Below are positions 18,209 through 27,335 of a DNA stretch of 64,000 nt, in pieces. The position numbers were made by a program, and so were the translations under genes. Origin of the DNA: Paracoccus sp. (in: a-proteobacteria) (lineage in GTDB: Bacteria > Pseudomonadota > Alphaproteobacteria > Rhodobacterales > Rhodobacteraceae). The notes beneath the pieces were generated by a model. It did not search any database, had not been told where the DNA came from, and was given only the letters and a program-made list of their open reading frames with translations. Numbering within the stretch: the stretch's first letter is position 1; each line of letters begins with the position of its first letter. The DNA is taken from contig NZ_JAUNTJ010000005.1 in the NCBI RefSeq assembly GCF_030538755.1, positions 113,614 to 177,613 of the forward strand, written 5' to 3'.

Positions 18209-18850
18209 TCATTTCAGGTCGTCAACGCTGTTGATGACACGGCCCAGCAGGCCGTAATCCAGCGCCTGCTGCGTGTTCAGCCAGAAATCGCGCTGCGTGT
18301 CCTGTTCGATCTTTTCCACGCTCTGGCCGGTTGCCTCGGCGAAGATCAGGTTCAGGCGGTCGCGCATCTGGCGGACCTGTTCGGCCTGAATCATCATATC
18401 GGACGAGGTGCCGCCGATCCCGCCCGAAGGCTGGTGGATCAGAAACCGCGTATTGGGCAGGCAAAAGCGGTTTTCCTTTTTCGCCGCCACAAAGATCAGC
18501 GCGCCCGCCGAGGCCACCCAGCCCGAACCGATGGTGCGCACGGTGGGGCGGATGAACTTGATGACGTCGTGGATCATGTCACCCGATTCCACATGCCCGC
18601 CGGGGCTGGAAATCAGCATGTTGATCGGCTTGTCACCGTCTTCGGCCAGGGCCAGCAGATGCGCGACGGTGCGCTGCGCCAGCTTGTCATTGATCGGCCC
18701 GGCAACGATCACCGTGCGCGATTTGAAATACAGTTTGCCGATCTTGTCGCCTTCGGGCAGGCCAAGACCGCCATCCTTGTCGCCCTTGTCCTGACGGCGG
18801 TCGTCGTCATCATCGTCTTCGTCGTCACTGTCGAGCCACTGGTGGCGCAT
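18209..18850 (-). CDS. ClpP-like ATP-dependent protease subunit with acidic N-terminus
   Basis: A 213-aa ClpP-family serine protease. It has 'INMLISSPGGHVESGDMIHD', the nucleophile in 'GSGWVASAGALIFVAA', catalytic His in 'RFLIHQPSGG' and Asp in 'DTQRDFWLN'. The nucleophile block differs from the standard 'GxAASMGAxLL', so it is probably a divergent second ClpP rather than the housekeeping one. The N-terminus has a run of Asp/Glu (DSDDEDDDDDD) before a Lys/Asp-rich linker. ATG 18850 is preferred because AAGGAGG lies 8 nt upstream. It sits between fghA and frmA on the same strand; a link to formaldehyde damage is only a guess. Confidence 0.85.
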   Translation of the reverse strand: MRHQWLDSDDEDDDDDDRRQDKGDKDGGLGLPEGDKIGKLYFKSRTVIVAGPINDKLAQRTVAHLLALAEDGDKPINMLISSPGGHVESGDMIHDVIKFIRPTVRTIGSGWVASAGALIFVAAKKENRFCLPNTRFLIHQPSGGIGGTSSDMMIQAEQVRQMRDRLNLIFAEATGQSVEKIEQDTQRDFWLNTQQALDYGLLGRVINSVDDLK

Positions 18851-18926
18851 CGCCTGCCTCCTTTTTGTCATGGCAACGGCGGGACCCGCAGGCCCCGCCG
18901 CTTCTTACCTAAGCAGAGGTAAAGGA

Positions 18927-20054
18927 TCAGTAAAGGACGACCGAGCGGATGGATTCACCTGCGTGCATCAGATCGAAGCCCTTGTTGATCTCGTCCAGGG
19001 TCAGGGTGTGGGTAATCATCGGGTCGATCTCGATCTTGCCCTCCATATACCAATCGACGATTTTCGGCACATCGGTGCGCCCGCGCGCGCCGCCAAAGGC
19101 CGAACCCTTCCACACCCGGCCCGTGACCAGCTGGAACGGGCGGGTGCTGATTTCCGCACCCGCAGGCGCCACGCCGATGACGATCGACTGACCCCAGCCG
19201 CGATGGGTGCATTCCAGCGCCTGCCGCATGACATTGACGTTGCCGGTGCAATCGAAGGAATAATCCGCGCCGCCGATCTGGTCGAAGGGGGTTTTGGTCA
19301 GGTTGACGATTTCCTGCACGACATTTTCAACATCCTTGGGATTGATGAAATGGGTCATGCCGAACCGTTCGGCCATTTCCTTTTTCGCCGGGTTCAGATC
19401 GACACCGATAATCATGTCGGCCCCGGCCAGACGCAGGCCCTGGATCACGTTCAGACCGATACCGCCCAGACCAAAGACCACCGCCTTGGCCCCGATATGC
19501 ACCTTGGCGGTATAGATCACCGCGCCGATGCCGGTGGTCACGCCGCAGCCGATATAGCAGATCTTGTCGAAGGGCGCATCCTCGCGCACCTTGGCAACGG
19601 CGATTTCGGGCAGAACGGTAAAGTTCGAAAAGGTCGAGCAGCCCATGTAATGCTTGATCGGGGTGCCATCCAGCATCGAAAAGCGGCTGGTGCCGTCGGG
19701 CATCAGCCCCTGCCCCTGCGTGCCGCGGATGGCGTGGCACATGTTGGTCTTGCCCGACAGGCAGGACGCACATTGACGGCATTCCGGCGTATAAAGCGGG
19801 ATGACGTGATCGCCCGGCTTGACGCTGGTAACGCCGGGGCCGACCTCGACCACGACGCCCGCGCCTTCATGCCCGAGGATCGAGGGGAACACGCCTTCGG
19901 GGTCGGCGCCGGACAGGGTGAATTCATCGGTGTGGCAAATGCCGGTGGCCTTGATTTCCACCATGACCTCGCCGGCCTTGGGGCCTTCGAGGTTGACCTC
20001 CATGATTTCAAGGGGCTTACCGGCTTCCAATGCGACGGCGGCGCGGGTTCTCAT
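18927..20054 (-). CDS. frmA: S-(hydroxymethyl)glutathione dehydrogenase (class III alcohol dehydrogenase)
   Basis: Zn- and NAD-dependent oxidation of S-hydroxymethylglutathione to S-formylglutathione; called flhA in Paracoccus. The 375-aa length is standard. Visible are catalytic Zn ligands in '[14 protein letters not shown]' and '[12 protein letters not shown]', the structural Zn quartet '[17 protein letters not shown]', and the Rossmann '[14 protein letters not shown]' with the NAD-selecting Asp in '[11 protein letters not shown]'. Start is well supported by AGGAGAG 9 nt upstream. It is intact and on the same strand as gfa and fghA, which supply and remove its substrate and product. Confidence 0.96.
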   Translation of the reverse strand: MRTRAAVALEAGKPLEIMEVNLEGPKAGEVMVEIKATGICHTDEFTLSGADPEGVFPSILGHEGAGVVVEVGPGVTSVKPGDHVIPLYTPECRQCASCLSGKTNMCHAIRGTQGQGLMPDGTSRFSMLDGTPIKHYMGCSTFSNFTVLPEIAVAKVREDAPFDKICYIGCGVTTGIGAVIYTAKVHIGAKAVVFGLGGIGLNVIQGLRLAGADMIIGVDLNPAKKEMAERFGMTHFINPKDVENVVQEIVNLTKTPFDQIGGADYSFDCTGNVNVMRQALECTHRGWGQSIVIGVAPAGAEISTRPFQLVTGRVWKGSAFGGARGRTDVPKIVDWYMEGKIEIDPMITHTLTLDEINKGFDLMHAGESIRSVVLY

Positions 20055-20156
20055 GGTTTCATCTCTCCTAGTTTGGTAATGTGCCCAGCAGGGCCAGCGT
20101 GTTGTCGTTCGGGAACCAGCGGATCACACCAGTCCCCAAATCGTGATGTCGTTATA

Positions 20157-20738
20157 TCAGGCCGGCAGCGCGCCGGAACGCTTTGCCGTCCAGGTCGCGA
20201 TGGCATCCATCAGCGGCGGGTTCAGCGCGTCGTAAGGCGTCAGCCCGATTTCGCCAAGCCGGGCGCGGATACCGTCCATGCGCGACGGATCGACGCCGGA
20301 TTCTATGATCGAGCTGACAAAGGCCGCAAAGCCCGGCGCGGCCCATCCGGTTTCGTCCGACAATTCGGTATGGACGAAATCAAGACCGTGGAACGGATGC
20401 TCGCGTTCGATCCGGCCATACATATGAACACCACAACCTTTGCAGGCGTAACGCTGAATCGGGGCGTCCTTGTTGACGATTTCCAGCTTTTCAGCGCCGG
20501 AAACGACCGTAACGGCGTCGCGCGACACGACCGCGATCTGTGAAAATACCGCGCCTTCCGGCTTCCAGCATTTGGTGCAGCCGCAAACGTGGTTATGCGC
20601 CGTCTGCGCGCCGATTTTCACGCGCACCGGATCGGTCGCGCAATGGCATTTCAGTTCACCGCCCGAAAACCCGGCCTGTTCCGGCGCGATGCCGTTATCG
20701 ACCGCCGGGTGAATCTTGATTCCCGCAGTATCCGTCAT
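20157..20738 (-). CDS. gfa: Glutathione-dependent formaldehyde-activating enzyme
   Basis: A 193-aa Gfa protein that promotes condensation of formaldehyde with glutathione. Zn-binding cysteines are visible in '[11 protein letters not shown]', '[15 protein letters not shown]' and '[13 protein letters not shown]', the complete family set. Start is ATG 20738, with GGAGGT 8 nt upstream; the frame extends to 20792 but that part is not conserved. About 100 bp separate it from frmA. With frmA and fghA it completes the route from formaldehyde to formate. Confidence 0.95.
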   Translation of the reverse strand: MTDTAGIKIHPAVDNGIAPEQAGFSGGELKCHCATDPVRVKIGAQTAHNHVCGCTKCWKPEGAVFSQIAVVSRDAVTVVSGAEKLEIVNKDAPIQRYACKGCGVHMYGRIEREHPFHGLDFVHTELSDETGWAAPGFAAFVSSIIESGVDPSRMDGIRARLGEIGLTPYDALNPPLMDAIATWTAKRSGALPA

Positions 20739-20823
20739 GGTCCTACCTCCGCTAGACCGTTGCAGGCAGAGGTTGGACCCAAGCGGCACCAAACGGCAAG
20801 CTAGCCGAAGGTTGTAGCCCGGC

Positions 20824-21354
20824 CTAGCTGGCCGGGGTCGAGGACACGCCGACCTTGGCCGGGCGCAACAGCCGGTCGTGCAGGCGGAAACCCTGATCCA
20901 TCACCTGAATGATGTCACCGGCGCGGGTGCCCGGCACGGGTGCCTCGAACATGGCTTCGTGATCGTTGGGATCGAAACGGTCGCCGATCTGCGGGGCGAT
21001 GATGGTGATGCCGTGTTTGGTAAAGACGTTGGACAATTCGCGCAGGGTCAGTTCGACCCCTTCGATCAGGGCGGGCACGGCGGCGCGTTCCTGTTCGCCG
21101 GCGGCATCCAGCGCGCGTGACAGCGCATCATGGACCGGCAGCAGGTCACGGGCCAGACGGGTGCCGCCATATTGTTCGGCATCGCGGCGTTCCTTGTCGG
21201 CGCGCTTGCGGGCGTTTTCGGCATCGGCCAGCGCACGCAGGAACTTGTCGCGGAACTCGTCGCGTTCCGCCGTCAGCCGGTCGATGTCGCCTGCCGGATC
21301 GGCCAGCGGGTCGTCAAAGGTTTCGTCCAGATTGGGTTCGCTCTGTTCGTTCAT
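20824..21354 (-). CDS. grpE: Nucleotide exchange factor GrpE
   Basis: A 176-aa co-chaperone that releases ADP from DnaK. A long N-terminal coiled coil ('[20 protein letters not shown]', '[20 protein letters not shown]') is followed by the four-helix and beta-wing domain ('[16 protein letters not shown]', '[16 protein letters not shown]', '[17 protein letters not shown]'). It starts 7 nt after the hrcA stop, so the two are one operon. The stop lies inside a CCCGGCC/GGCCGGG hairpin at about 20818-20836 that may help termination. Confidence 0.96.
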   Translation of the reverse strand: MNEQSEPNLDETFDDPLADPAGDIDRLTAERDEFRDKFLRALADAENARKRADKERRDAEQYGGTRLARDLLPVHDALSRALDAAGEQERAAVPALIEGVELTLRELSNVFTKHGITIIAPQIGDRFDPNDHEAMFEAPVPGTRAGDIIQVMDQGFRLHDRLLRPAKVGVSSTPAS

Positions 21355-21360
21355 TGTTCA

Positions 21361-22416
21361 TCATCCCTTGCGGCCGGACAGCACACGGCCAACCAGTTGC
21401 GCAGTGTAATCGACGATCGGCACGATGCGGCCATAGTTCAGCCGCGTCGGGCCGATGACCCCAACCGCACCCACGATCCTTCGGTCGGCATTCATATAAG
21501 GTGAAACCACCAGAGAGGAACCCGAAAGTGAAAAAAGTTTGTTTTCGGACCCGATAAAGATGCGCACACCTTCGCCCTGTTCGGTCAGTTCCAGAAAGCG
21601 CACGATGTCCTGCTTGCGTTCCAGATCCTCGAACAATTCGTGGATATGGTCGATGTCGGCCGCCTGCTGGCGCAGCAGGTTGGCGCGGCCGCGCACGATC
21701 AGGCGCGGATCGGCCACCGCGCTTTCCCATTGCGCCAGACCGGATTCGACCAGCGCCGCAGCCAGAGCATCCAGTTCGGCCCGGCGCAGGGTCATCTGCG
21801 CGGCGATATGGTGGCGCAGGTCGGACAGGGTGCGCCCCTCGGTCATCGCATTCAGGAAATTCGCCGCTTCGCGCAGGGACGAGGGTGTTTGCCCGGCGGG
21901 CGGGGTGAAGATGCGGTTTTCGACATGGCCATCGGCAAAAACCAGCACAACCAGCGCCCGGTCAGGCGCGAGGCTGACAAATTCGATATGGCGGATCGGG
22001 GCTTCGCGTTTGGGGGTCAGCACCAGCGACGCGCCGCGCGTGATGACCGACAGCGCCGTTGACACCCGGTCCAGCAGCGGGCCGGGGTCGGCATCGCCAT
22101 CGGCCAGCGACTGATCCAGACGAGCGCGGTCGGTGGGATCGACAGGATCAATCTCCATCATGGCATCGACGAACAGCCGCAGGCCAAGCTGTGTCGGCAT
22201 CCGCCCGGCGGACACATGCGGGCTGTCGAGCAGGCCCAGATATTCCAGATCCTGCATCACGTTGCGCACCGTCGCCGCGCTGAGCTGTTCGGACAGCGCG
22301 CGGGTCAGGGTGCGCGAACCGACCGGCTCGCCCGTTTCGAGATAGGATTCGACCACGCGGCGAAATACCTCGCGCGAGCGGTCGTTGAGTTCGGAAAGCT
22401 GCGGCGGCTGGCTCAA
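21361..22416 (-). CDS. hrcA: Heat-inducible transcription repressor HrcA
   Basis: Represses groESL/dnaK class genes by binding CIRCE. The winged helix ('SYLETGEPVGSRTLTRALSE', 'LSAATVRNVMQDLEYLGLL', 'HVSAGRMPTQLGLRLFVD') and the C-terminal GAF-like domain ('IGSENKLFSLSGSSLVVSPY', 'VIGPTRLNYGRIVPIVD') are complete. No ATG fits. A TTG at 22416 with GAGG 5 nt upstream gives MSQPPQLSELNDRSREVF, matching typical N-termini; the frame stays open to a TTG at 22476. It is divergent from rph, 72 bp apart. No CIRCE element is evident between them. Confidence 0.93.
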   Translation of the reverse strand: MSQPPQLSELNDRSREVFRRVVESYLETGEPVGSRTLTRALSEQLSAATVRNVMQDLEYLGLLDSPHVSAGRMPTQLGLRLFVDAMMEIDPVDPTDRARLDQSLADGDADPGPLLDRVSTALSVITRGASLVLTPKREAPIRHIEFVSLAPDRALVVLVFADGHVENRIFTPPAGQTPSSLREAANFLNAMTEGRTLSDLRHHIAAQMTLRRAELDALAAALVESGLAQWESAVADPRLIVRGRANLLRQQAADIDHIHELFEDLERKQDIVRFLELTEQGEGVRIFIGSENKLFSLSGSSLVVSPYMNADRRIVGAVGVIGPTRLNYGRIVPIVDYTAQLVGRVLSGRKG

Positions 22417-22488
22417 CAGGGCCTCAAAGGGTTGCGTCGTGGCGGGGCGGGCCTGTATCTGAAAGCCAGACAGCAAAAGGACTGACCC

Positions 22489-23199
22489 ATGCGCCCCTCT
22501 GGCCGGAATTTAAGCGAACTGCGACCGATTTCAATCGAAACAGGGGTGATGCGCCACGCCGAAGGGTCATGCCTGATCCGCGTCGGCGATACGCATGTGC
22601 TGTGCGCCGCCACCATCGAGGAAAGCACACCGCGCTGGCTGAAAGGTTCGGGTCAGGGCTGGGTGACGGCGGAATACGGGATGTTGCCCCGCGCCACCGG
22701 GTCGCGGGTGCGGCGCGAGGCGGCGGCAGGCAAGCAGGGCGGGCGCACGGTGGAAATCCAGCGCCTGATCGGACGGTCGCTGCGCGCGGGCGTGGACCGG
22801 CGCGCCCTGGGCGAGCGGCAGATCACCATTGACTGCGATGTGATTCAGGCCGATGGCGGCACCCGCTGCGCCTCGATCACCGGGGGCTGGGTGGCGCTGC
22901 GGCTGGCGGTGAACAAGCTGCTGGCCTCGGGTCTGCTGAGCAGCGATCCGATTGTCGATCACGTCGCCGCCGTATCCTGCGGCATCTATGCCGGGCAGCC
23001 GCTGGTCGATCTGGATTACGCCGAGGACAGCGAGGCCGGGACCGATGGCAATTTCGTCATGACCGGCGCGGGGCGGCTGATCGAGGTGCAGATGTCGGCG
23101 GAAGGCGCGACATTCACGCGCGACGAGATGGGCAAGCTGCTGGATCTGGCCGAAGCCGGGATCGCCGGGCTGGTTGCCGCACAAAAGGCCGCGCTATGA
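22489..23199 (+). CDS. rph: Ribonuclease PH
   Basis: Phosphorolytic 3'-exonuclease that trims tRNA 3' ends. The 236-aa sequence runs from '[20 protein letters not shown]' through '[14 protein letters not shown]', '[20 protein letters not shown]', the catalytic '[20 protein letters not shown]', to '[19 protein letters not shown]'. Length and motifs are standard. Its last codons overlap the rdgB start (ATGA), forming an operon rph-rdgB-ridA-hemW in which each gene overlaps the next. Confidence 0.97.
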   Translation: MRPSGRNLSELRPISIETGVMRHAEGSCLIRVGDTHVLCAATIEESTPRWLKGSGQGWVTAEYGMLPRATGSRVRREAAAGKQGGRTVEIQRLIGRSLRAGVDRRALGERQITIDCDVIQADGGTRCASITGGWVALRLAVNKLLASGLLSSDPIVDHVAAVSCGIYAGQPLVDLDYAEDSEAGTDGNFVMTGAGRLIEVQMSAEGATFTRDEMGKLLDLAEAGIAGLVAAQKAAL

Positions 23200-23801
23200 G
23201 GCGGCTGGCGGGGCAAAAGCTGGTGGTCGCCACCCATAACGCCGGCAAGCTGGAGGAAATCCGCGCGATGCTGGCCCCCTTTGGTGTCGAGGTAACGAGC
23301 GCCGGCGAATTGGGGCTGGATGAACCGGACGAGACCGAGGACAGCTTTCTGGGTAATGCGTTAATCAAGGCACGGGCGGCCTGTGCCACGACCGGGTTGC
23401 CGGTTCTGGCTGACGACAGCGGGATTACCGTGGACGGGCTGAACGGCGCGCCGGGGGTTTACACTGCCGATTGGGCGGAAACGCCGGACGGGCGCGACTT
23501 CGTGCAGGCGATGACGCGGACCTGGGATGAGCTGGAAGCCGCGGGCGCGGCGGAACCCCGCACGGCGCAGTTCCGCTGCACGCTGGTGCTGATGTGGCCG
23601 GACGGGCATCACGAGGTGTTCGAAGGCATTGCGCCGGGTCGTCTGGTCTGGCCGATGCGGGGGGCGCAAGGGCATGGCTATGACCCGATGTTCGTGCCGG
23701 ATGGCCATGACGTGACCTATGCGGAAATGCCGCCCGAGGAAAAGAACCGCATCAGCCACCGCGCCGACGCCTTTCGCAAGCTGGAGGCAGCGCTTGCGTA
23801 G
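23196..23801 (+). CDS. rdgB: RdgB/HAM1-type non-canonical purine NTP pyrophosphatase
   Basis: Removes dITP, XTP and related nucleotides from the pool. The 201-aa protein has '[18 protein letters not shown]' (substrate Lys/Asn), '[20 protein letters not shown]', '[20 protein letters not shown]' with catalytic Asp, and '[10 protein letters not shown]', 'RISHRADAF'. It overlaps rph by 4 nt and its stop overlaps the next gene's TTG. Confidence 0.96.
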   Translation: MRRLAGQKLVVATHNAGKLEEIRAMLAPFGVEVTSAGELGLDEPDETEDSFLGNALIKARAACATTGLPVLADDSGITVDGLNGAPGVYTADWAETPDGRDFVQAMTRTWDELEAAGAAEPRTAQFRCTLVLMWPDGHHEVFEGIAPGRLVWPMRGAQGHGYDPMFVPDGHDVTYAEMPPEEKNRISHRADAFRKLEAALA

Positions 23802-24168
23802 GATCAGCAGCGGATCGCCGTTTGAAGCCGCGATGGGCTATAGCCGGGCAGTGGTGAAGGGGCAGTGGTGCTTTGTCTCGGGCACCACGGGCTATGACTA
23901 TGCGCGGATGGTGATGCCGGACAGTGCGGCGGATCAGGCGCAGAATGCCTTTGCCACGATTGACGCGGCGCTGCGCGAGGCGGGCTTTGCGATGGGTGAC
24001 GTGGTGCGGGTGCGCTATGTCGTGACGGATGCGGCGCTGGTGGACGAGATCACACCGGTTCTGGGCACATGGCTGGGCGAGGTTCGCCCGGCTGCCACCA
24101 TGATCGTCGCCGGGCTGATCCGGCCTGAAATGAAGATCGAAATCGACGTGACGGCGTTGCGGGCATGA
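23794..24168 (+). CDS. RidA-family enamine/imine deaminase-like protein
   Basis: A 124-aa Rid-family protein. 'SSGSPFEAAMGYSRAVV' and 'CFVSGTTGYDY' open the fold; 'DAALREAGFAMGDVVRVRYV' and a terminal 'VAGLIRPEMKIEIDVTALRA' close it. The C-terminal Arg ('GLIRPEMKIEID') is at the position used by RidA for the imine carboxylate. Start is TTG 23794, with GGAGG 6 nt upstream; this gives the family-typical [11 protein letters not shown] start. It overlaps both neighbours in the rph operon. Confidence 0.88.
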   Translation: MRRISSGSPFEAAMGYSRAVVKGQWCFVSGTTGYDYARMVMPDSAADQAQNAFATIDAALREAGFAMGDVVRVRYVVTDAALVDEITPVLGTWLGEVRPAATMIVAGLIRPEMKIEIDVTALRA

Positions 24169-25322
24169 CCGAAGACTGGCGCGCGGGCGGATTTGGGCTG
24201 TATGTCCACTGGCCATTTTGCGCCGCCAAATGCCCCTATTGCGATTTCAACAGCCATGTCGCGGCGGCGGTGGATCAGACGCGCTGGGCGCGTGCGCTGG
24301 TGGCCGAGGTGGAACGACAGGCCGCTGAAATGCCGGAACGGGTGCTGAACAGCATCTTTTTTGGCGGCGGCACGCCTTCGCTGATGATGCCGGAAACGGT
24401 GGATGCGGTGATTGCGGCGGCGCGGCGGGGCTGGGGCTTTGCCAATGACATCGAAATCACGTTGGAAGCGAACCCGACCAGTGTCGAACGCGGGCGGTTT
24501 GCCGGCTATGCCGATGCCGGGGTGAACCGGCTGTCGATGGGGATTCAGGCCCTGAATGACGGTGATCTGCGCCGTCTGGGCCGGATGCACAGCGTTGCAG
24601 AGGCGCGCGCGGCCTTTGACGTGGCGCGGGGGGTGTTTGGCCGCGTCAGCTTTGACCTGATCTATGCGCGGCAGGGGCAGACGCGCGCGGCATGGCGGGC
24701 CGAATTGCATGAGGCGCTGAGCATGGCGGTGGATCATCTGTCCTTGTATCAACTGACGATCGAGCCGGGCACGGCCTTTGGCACACGACATGCGGCAGGT
24801 GGTTTGCGCGATTTGCCGGATAATGATGTTTCTGCTGATATGTATTTGGAAACGCAAGAAATTTGTTGTAAACACGATATGGCAGGTTACGAGATTTCCA
24901 ATCATGCGCGGCCCGGATCGGAAAGTCGGCACAATCTGATCTATTGGCGGCAGGGTGACTGGGCTGCGATTGGGCCGGGCGCACATGGGCGGTTGACCGG
25001 GCCGCATGGCCGGGCTGCGACAGAGGCGCATCGCGCGCCGGGGGACTGGCTGGAAGCGGTCGAGACCGCGGGCAGCGGGGAATCTGCGCGCGACATGCTG
25101 GGGCGGTCCGATCAGGCGACGGAATATCTGTTGATGGCGATGCGTCTGGCCGAGGGGCTGGATATGGACCGTTATGCCAGACTGGCGGGCACGCCGCTGG
25201 ATGCGGATCGTATCGCGGAACTGACCGGCCTTGGCATGGTTAAGATCGACGGGGCGCGGCTGCGGGCCACGGATGACGGGCGGCCGGTGCTGAATGCGAT
25301 TTTGCGGGAGTTGGCGGCTTAG
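24165..25322 (+). CDS. hemW: Radical SAM protein HemW (haem chaperone, HemN-like)
   Basis: A 385-aa radical SAM protein with the CxxxCxxC cluster in 'HWPFCAAKCPYCDFNSH' (residues about 20-27), glycine-rich 'FFGGGTPSLM', 'EANPTS', 'GVNRLSMGIQALND', and 'YEISNHARPGSESRHNLIYW'. The N-terminus lacks the extra Cys and extension of true oxygen-independent coproporphyrinogen oxidase HemN, so the haem-delivery role of HemW is favoured. Start overlaps the preceding stop (ATGA). A stretch at about 24790-24890 is locally AT-richer than its surroundings but stays in frame and conserved. Confidence 0.93.
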   Translation: MTEDWRAGGFGLYVHWPFCAAKCPYCDFNSHVAAAVDQTRWARALVAEVERQAAEMPERVLNSIFFGGGTPSLMMPETVDAVIAAARRGWGFANDIEITLEANPTSVERGRFAGYADAGVNRLSMGIQALNDGDLRRLGRMHSVAEARAAFDVARGVFGRVSFDLIYARQGQTRAAWRAELHEALSMAVDHLSLYQLTIEPGTAFGTRHAAGGLRDLPDNDVSADMYLETQEICCKHDMAGYEISNHARPGSESRHNLIYWRQGDWAAIGPGAHGRLTGPHGRAATEAHRAPGDWLEAVETAGSGESARDMLGRSDQATEYLLMAMRLAEGLDMDRYARLAGTPLDADRIAELTGLGMVKIDGARLRATDDGRPVLNAILRELAA

Positions 25323-25323
25323 G

Positions 25324-25734
25324 ATGCGGCGGGTCTGGCTGGGGATAGGTTGGCTGTTTGTCGGATTGGCGGCGATTGGCACCGCCCTGCCCGTTATGCC
25401 AACGGTGCCGTTTCTGTTGGTCGCGGCATGGGCCTTTGCCCGCAGTTCGCCGGCGTTGCGGGAAAAGATCCGCAACGATCCGCGCTATGGCAAGATGGTG
25501 CGGGACTGGGAAGATAACGGCGTCGTGCCGCGTTTTGCCAAGGTCTGGGCAATCAGCGCGATGACGGTCGGCGTCGGCTTTTCGGCCTGGGTCGGGATGG
25601 CGCTGTGGATCGTTGCGGTTCAGGCGGCGATCTGTCTGGCGGTGGCGGCTTTTCTGATAAGCCGCCCCGAACGCGTCAGTGAAGCGCCAGCATCCGGCAC
25701 AGCTGATCCAGCTGATCCAGATCGCGATAGGTAA
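25324..25734 (+). CDS. DUF454 (YbaN-like) inner membrane protein
   Basis: A 136-aa protein with three or four hydrophobic helices: 'WLGIGWLFVGLAAIGTALPV', 'TVPFLLVAAWAFARSS', 'FAKVWAISAMTVGVGFSAWV'. The 'LPxxPTxPFLLxAAxxFxRSSP' signature defines DUF454. Function is unknown. The gene follows hemW directly. Its last 59 bp overlap the 3' end of parB on the opposite strand, so the hydrophilic tail ('SEAPASGTADPADPDRDR') may be a by-product of that convergent overlap. Confidence 0.85.
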   Translation: MRRVWLGIGWLFVGLAAIGTALPVMPTVPFLLVAAWAFARSSPALREKIRNDPRYGKMVRDWEDNGVVPRFAKVWAISAMTVGVGFSAWVGMALWIVAVQAAICLAVAAFLISRPERVSEAPASGTADPADPDRDR

Positions 25735-26551
25735 TCACCATCTGGCCGCCATCCTGCCCGTGATGATTGATCTGCACCTTCATACGCAGATGCGCGGACA
25801 GGTCAGCCTCGAGCACGCGGGTGTCGGCATCCTTTTCCAGACGGGGCGAACGTGGGGCTGATGGTTCGGATTTCTTCCGGGCCATAGCCTCGGTCTCGCG
25901 GACGGACAGTCCGCGGTCGATGACCTGACGCGCCATCTGCACCGGGTTGGGTGCGGTAATCAGGGCGCGGGCATGGCCGGCGGTCAGCTTGCCTTCGCGG
26001 ACGTAGGATTGCACCGGATCGGGAAGATTGAGCAGGCGCAGCAGGTTGGCGATATGGCTGCGGCTTTTGTTCAGTGCCTCGGCCAGTTGTTCCTGCGTGT
26101 GACCGAAGCGATCCATCAATTGACGGAATGAGGCCGCTTCCTCCATCGGGTTCAGATCGGCGCGCTGGATGTTTTCGATCAGCGCAATTTCAAGAACTTC
26201 GGTGTCGGACAGGTCGCGGATAATGACCGGCAATTCATGCAGTTGCGCAATCTGCGCCGCCCGCCAGCGGCGTTCGCCGGCAACGATCTGGTAAAGGCCC
26301 GCATCATTGGGGTGCTGCCGGACGATCAGCGGTTGCAGCACACCGCGCGCCTTGAGCGATTCGGCAAGCTCGTTCAGCGCCTCGGCGTCGAACTGGCGGC
26401 GCGGCTGATCGGGGTTGGCCGTCAATTGTTCGATTGGGATCTGCCGACGATCCGGTGCGGGTGTCGAGGTATCATTCACCAGATCGACATCGGCCATCAG
26501 CGCCGACAGGCCACGACCGAGACCGCGTTTGGCAGGTTTGGATTCGGACAT
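25676..26551 (-). CDS. parB: Chromosome-partitioning protein ParB
   Basis: CTP-dependent clamp that loads on parS and recruits SMC. The 291-aa protein starts 'KRGLGRGLSALMADVD', then the CTP-binding core 'LTANPDQPRRQFDAEALNEL', 'VGExR' region 'IVAGERRWRAAQIAQL', 'ENIQRADLNPMEEAASFRQL', the HTH 'EALNKSRSHIANLLRLLNLP' and 'KLTAGHARAL'. The C-terminal dimer domain is present. ATG 26551 follows the parA stop closely. Two cognate parS sites lie 1.3 and 3.2 kb upstream. Confidence 0.97.
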   Translation of the reverse strand: MSESKPAKRGLGRGLSALMADVDLVNDTSTPAPDRRQIPIEQLTANPDQPRRQFDAEALNELAESLKARGVLQPLIVRQHPNDAGLYQIVAGERRWRAAQIAQLHELPVIIRDLSDTEVLEIALIENIQRADLNPMEEAASFRQLMDRFGHTQEQLAEALNKSRSHIANLLRLLNLPDPVQSYVREGKLTAGHARALITAPNPVQMARQVIDRGLSVRETEAMARKKSEPSAPRSPRLEKDADTRVLEADLSAHLRMKVQINHHGQDGGQMVITYRDLDQLDQLCRMLALH

Positions 26552-26552
26552 A

Positions 26553-27335
26553 TCAGGCCTCTTGCAAGTTGAGATGCAGCCGGGCGGCAAATTCGCGGGC
26601 AAAATCGCGATAGGCCTGACTGCCTTTGGATTGCGGATCGTAATGCAGGACCGGCTGTGCAAAAGACGGCGCCTCGGACACGCGGACATTGCGGGGGATG
26701 ACGGTCTGATAGACCAGATCGCCCAAGGTGGCGCGGGCATCGGCCTCGACCTGTTGGGACAGGTTATTGCGGCCGTCGGACATGGTTAACAGCACGCCAT
26801 TGATGCGTAGTTCAGGGTTGGCGCTTTGGCGGACCTGACGCACCGTGGCTAAAAGCTGGGACAGACCTTCGAGCGCATAAAATTCGGCCTGAAGCGGGAC
26901 AAGGATGGCATCGGCAGCGACCATCGCATTCACCGTCAGCAGGCCAAGCGCAGGCGGGCAGTCGATCAGCACGATCCGGTTGCCCCGCGCCGCTGCGATC
27001 TGGCGGCGCAGCAGGCGCACACGATCCGGGGTTTGCGACAGGTCGACATCGGCTGAGGTCAGATCCGCCGTCGCAGGCACGATCGACAGCCGAGGCATGC
27101 TGGTGGCACGGGCGGCGCTGTCCAGATCGGTGGTGCCAGCCAGCAGATCATAGGTTGTGACCTGACGCTGATCCGGGCCGATGCCAAGGCCGGTTGAGGC
27201 ATTTCCCTGCGGATCAAGGTCAATCAGCACCACCTCGTGCCCGGCGTCGGCCAGTGCAGCGCCCAGATTGACGGTTGTCGTGGTCTTGCCAACACCGCCC
27301 TTCTGGTTGGCAATGGCGATGATACGGTTGGTCAT
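26553..27335 (-). CDS. parA: Chromosome-partitioning ATPase ParA (Soj)
   Basis: A 260-aa Walker-type ATPase: deviant Walker A 'NQKGGVGKTTTTVNLGAALA' with both lysines, 'VLIDLDPQGNASTGLG', Walker B 'IVLIDCPPALGLLTVNAM'. It lacks the N-terminal HTH of plasmid ParA, as expected for chromosomal Soj. ATG 27335 is chosen; the frame upstream overlaps rsmG and is not conserved. It overlaps rsmG by 4 nt and precedes parB by 1 nt. Confidence 0.97.
   Translation of the reverse strand: MTNRIIAIANQKGGVGKTTTTVNLGAALADAGHEVVLIDLDPQGNASTGLGIGPDQRQVTTYDLLAGTTDLDSAARATSMPRLSIVPATADLTSADVDLSQTPDRVRLLRRQIAAARGNRIVLIDCPPALGLLTVNAMVAADAILVPLQAEFYALEGLSQLLATVRQVRQSANPELRINGVLLTMSDGRNNLSQQVEADARATLGDLVYQTVIPRNVRVSEAPSFAQPVLHYDPQSKGSQAYRDFAREFAARLHLNLQEA

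Noticed and set aside
22417-22488. A CIRCE operator between hrcA and rph
   Set aside because: No TTAGCACTC-N9-GAGTGCTAA-like inverted repeat is present.
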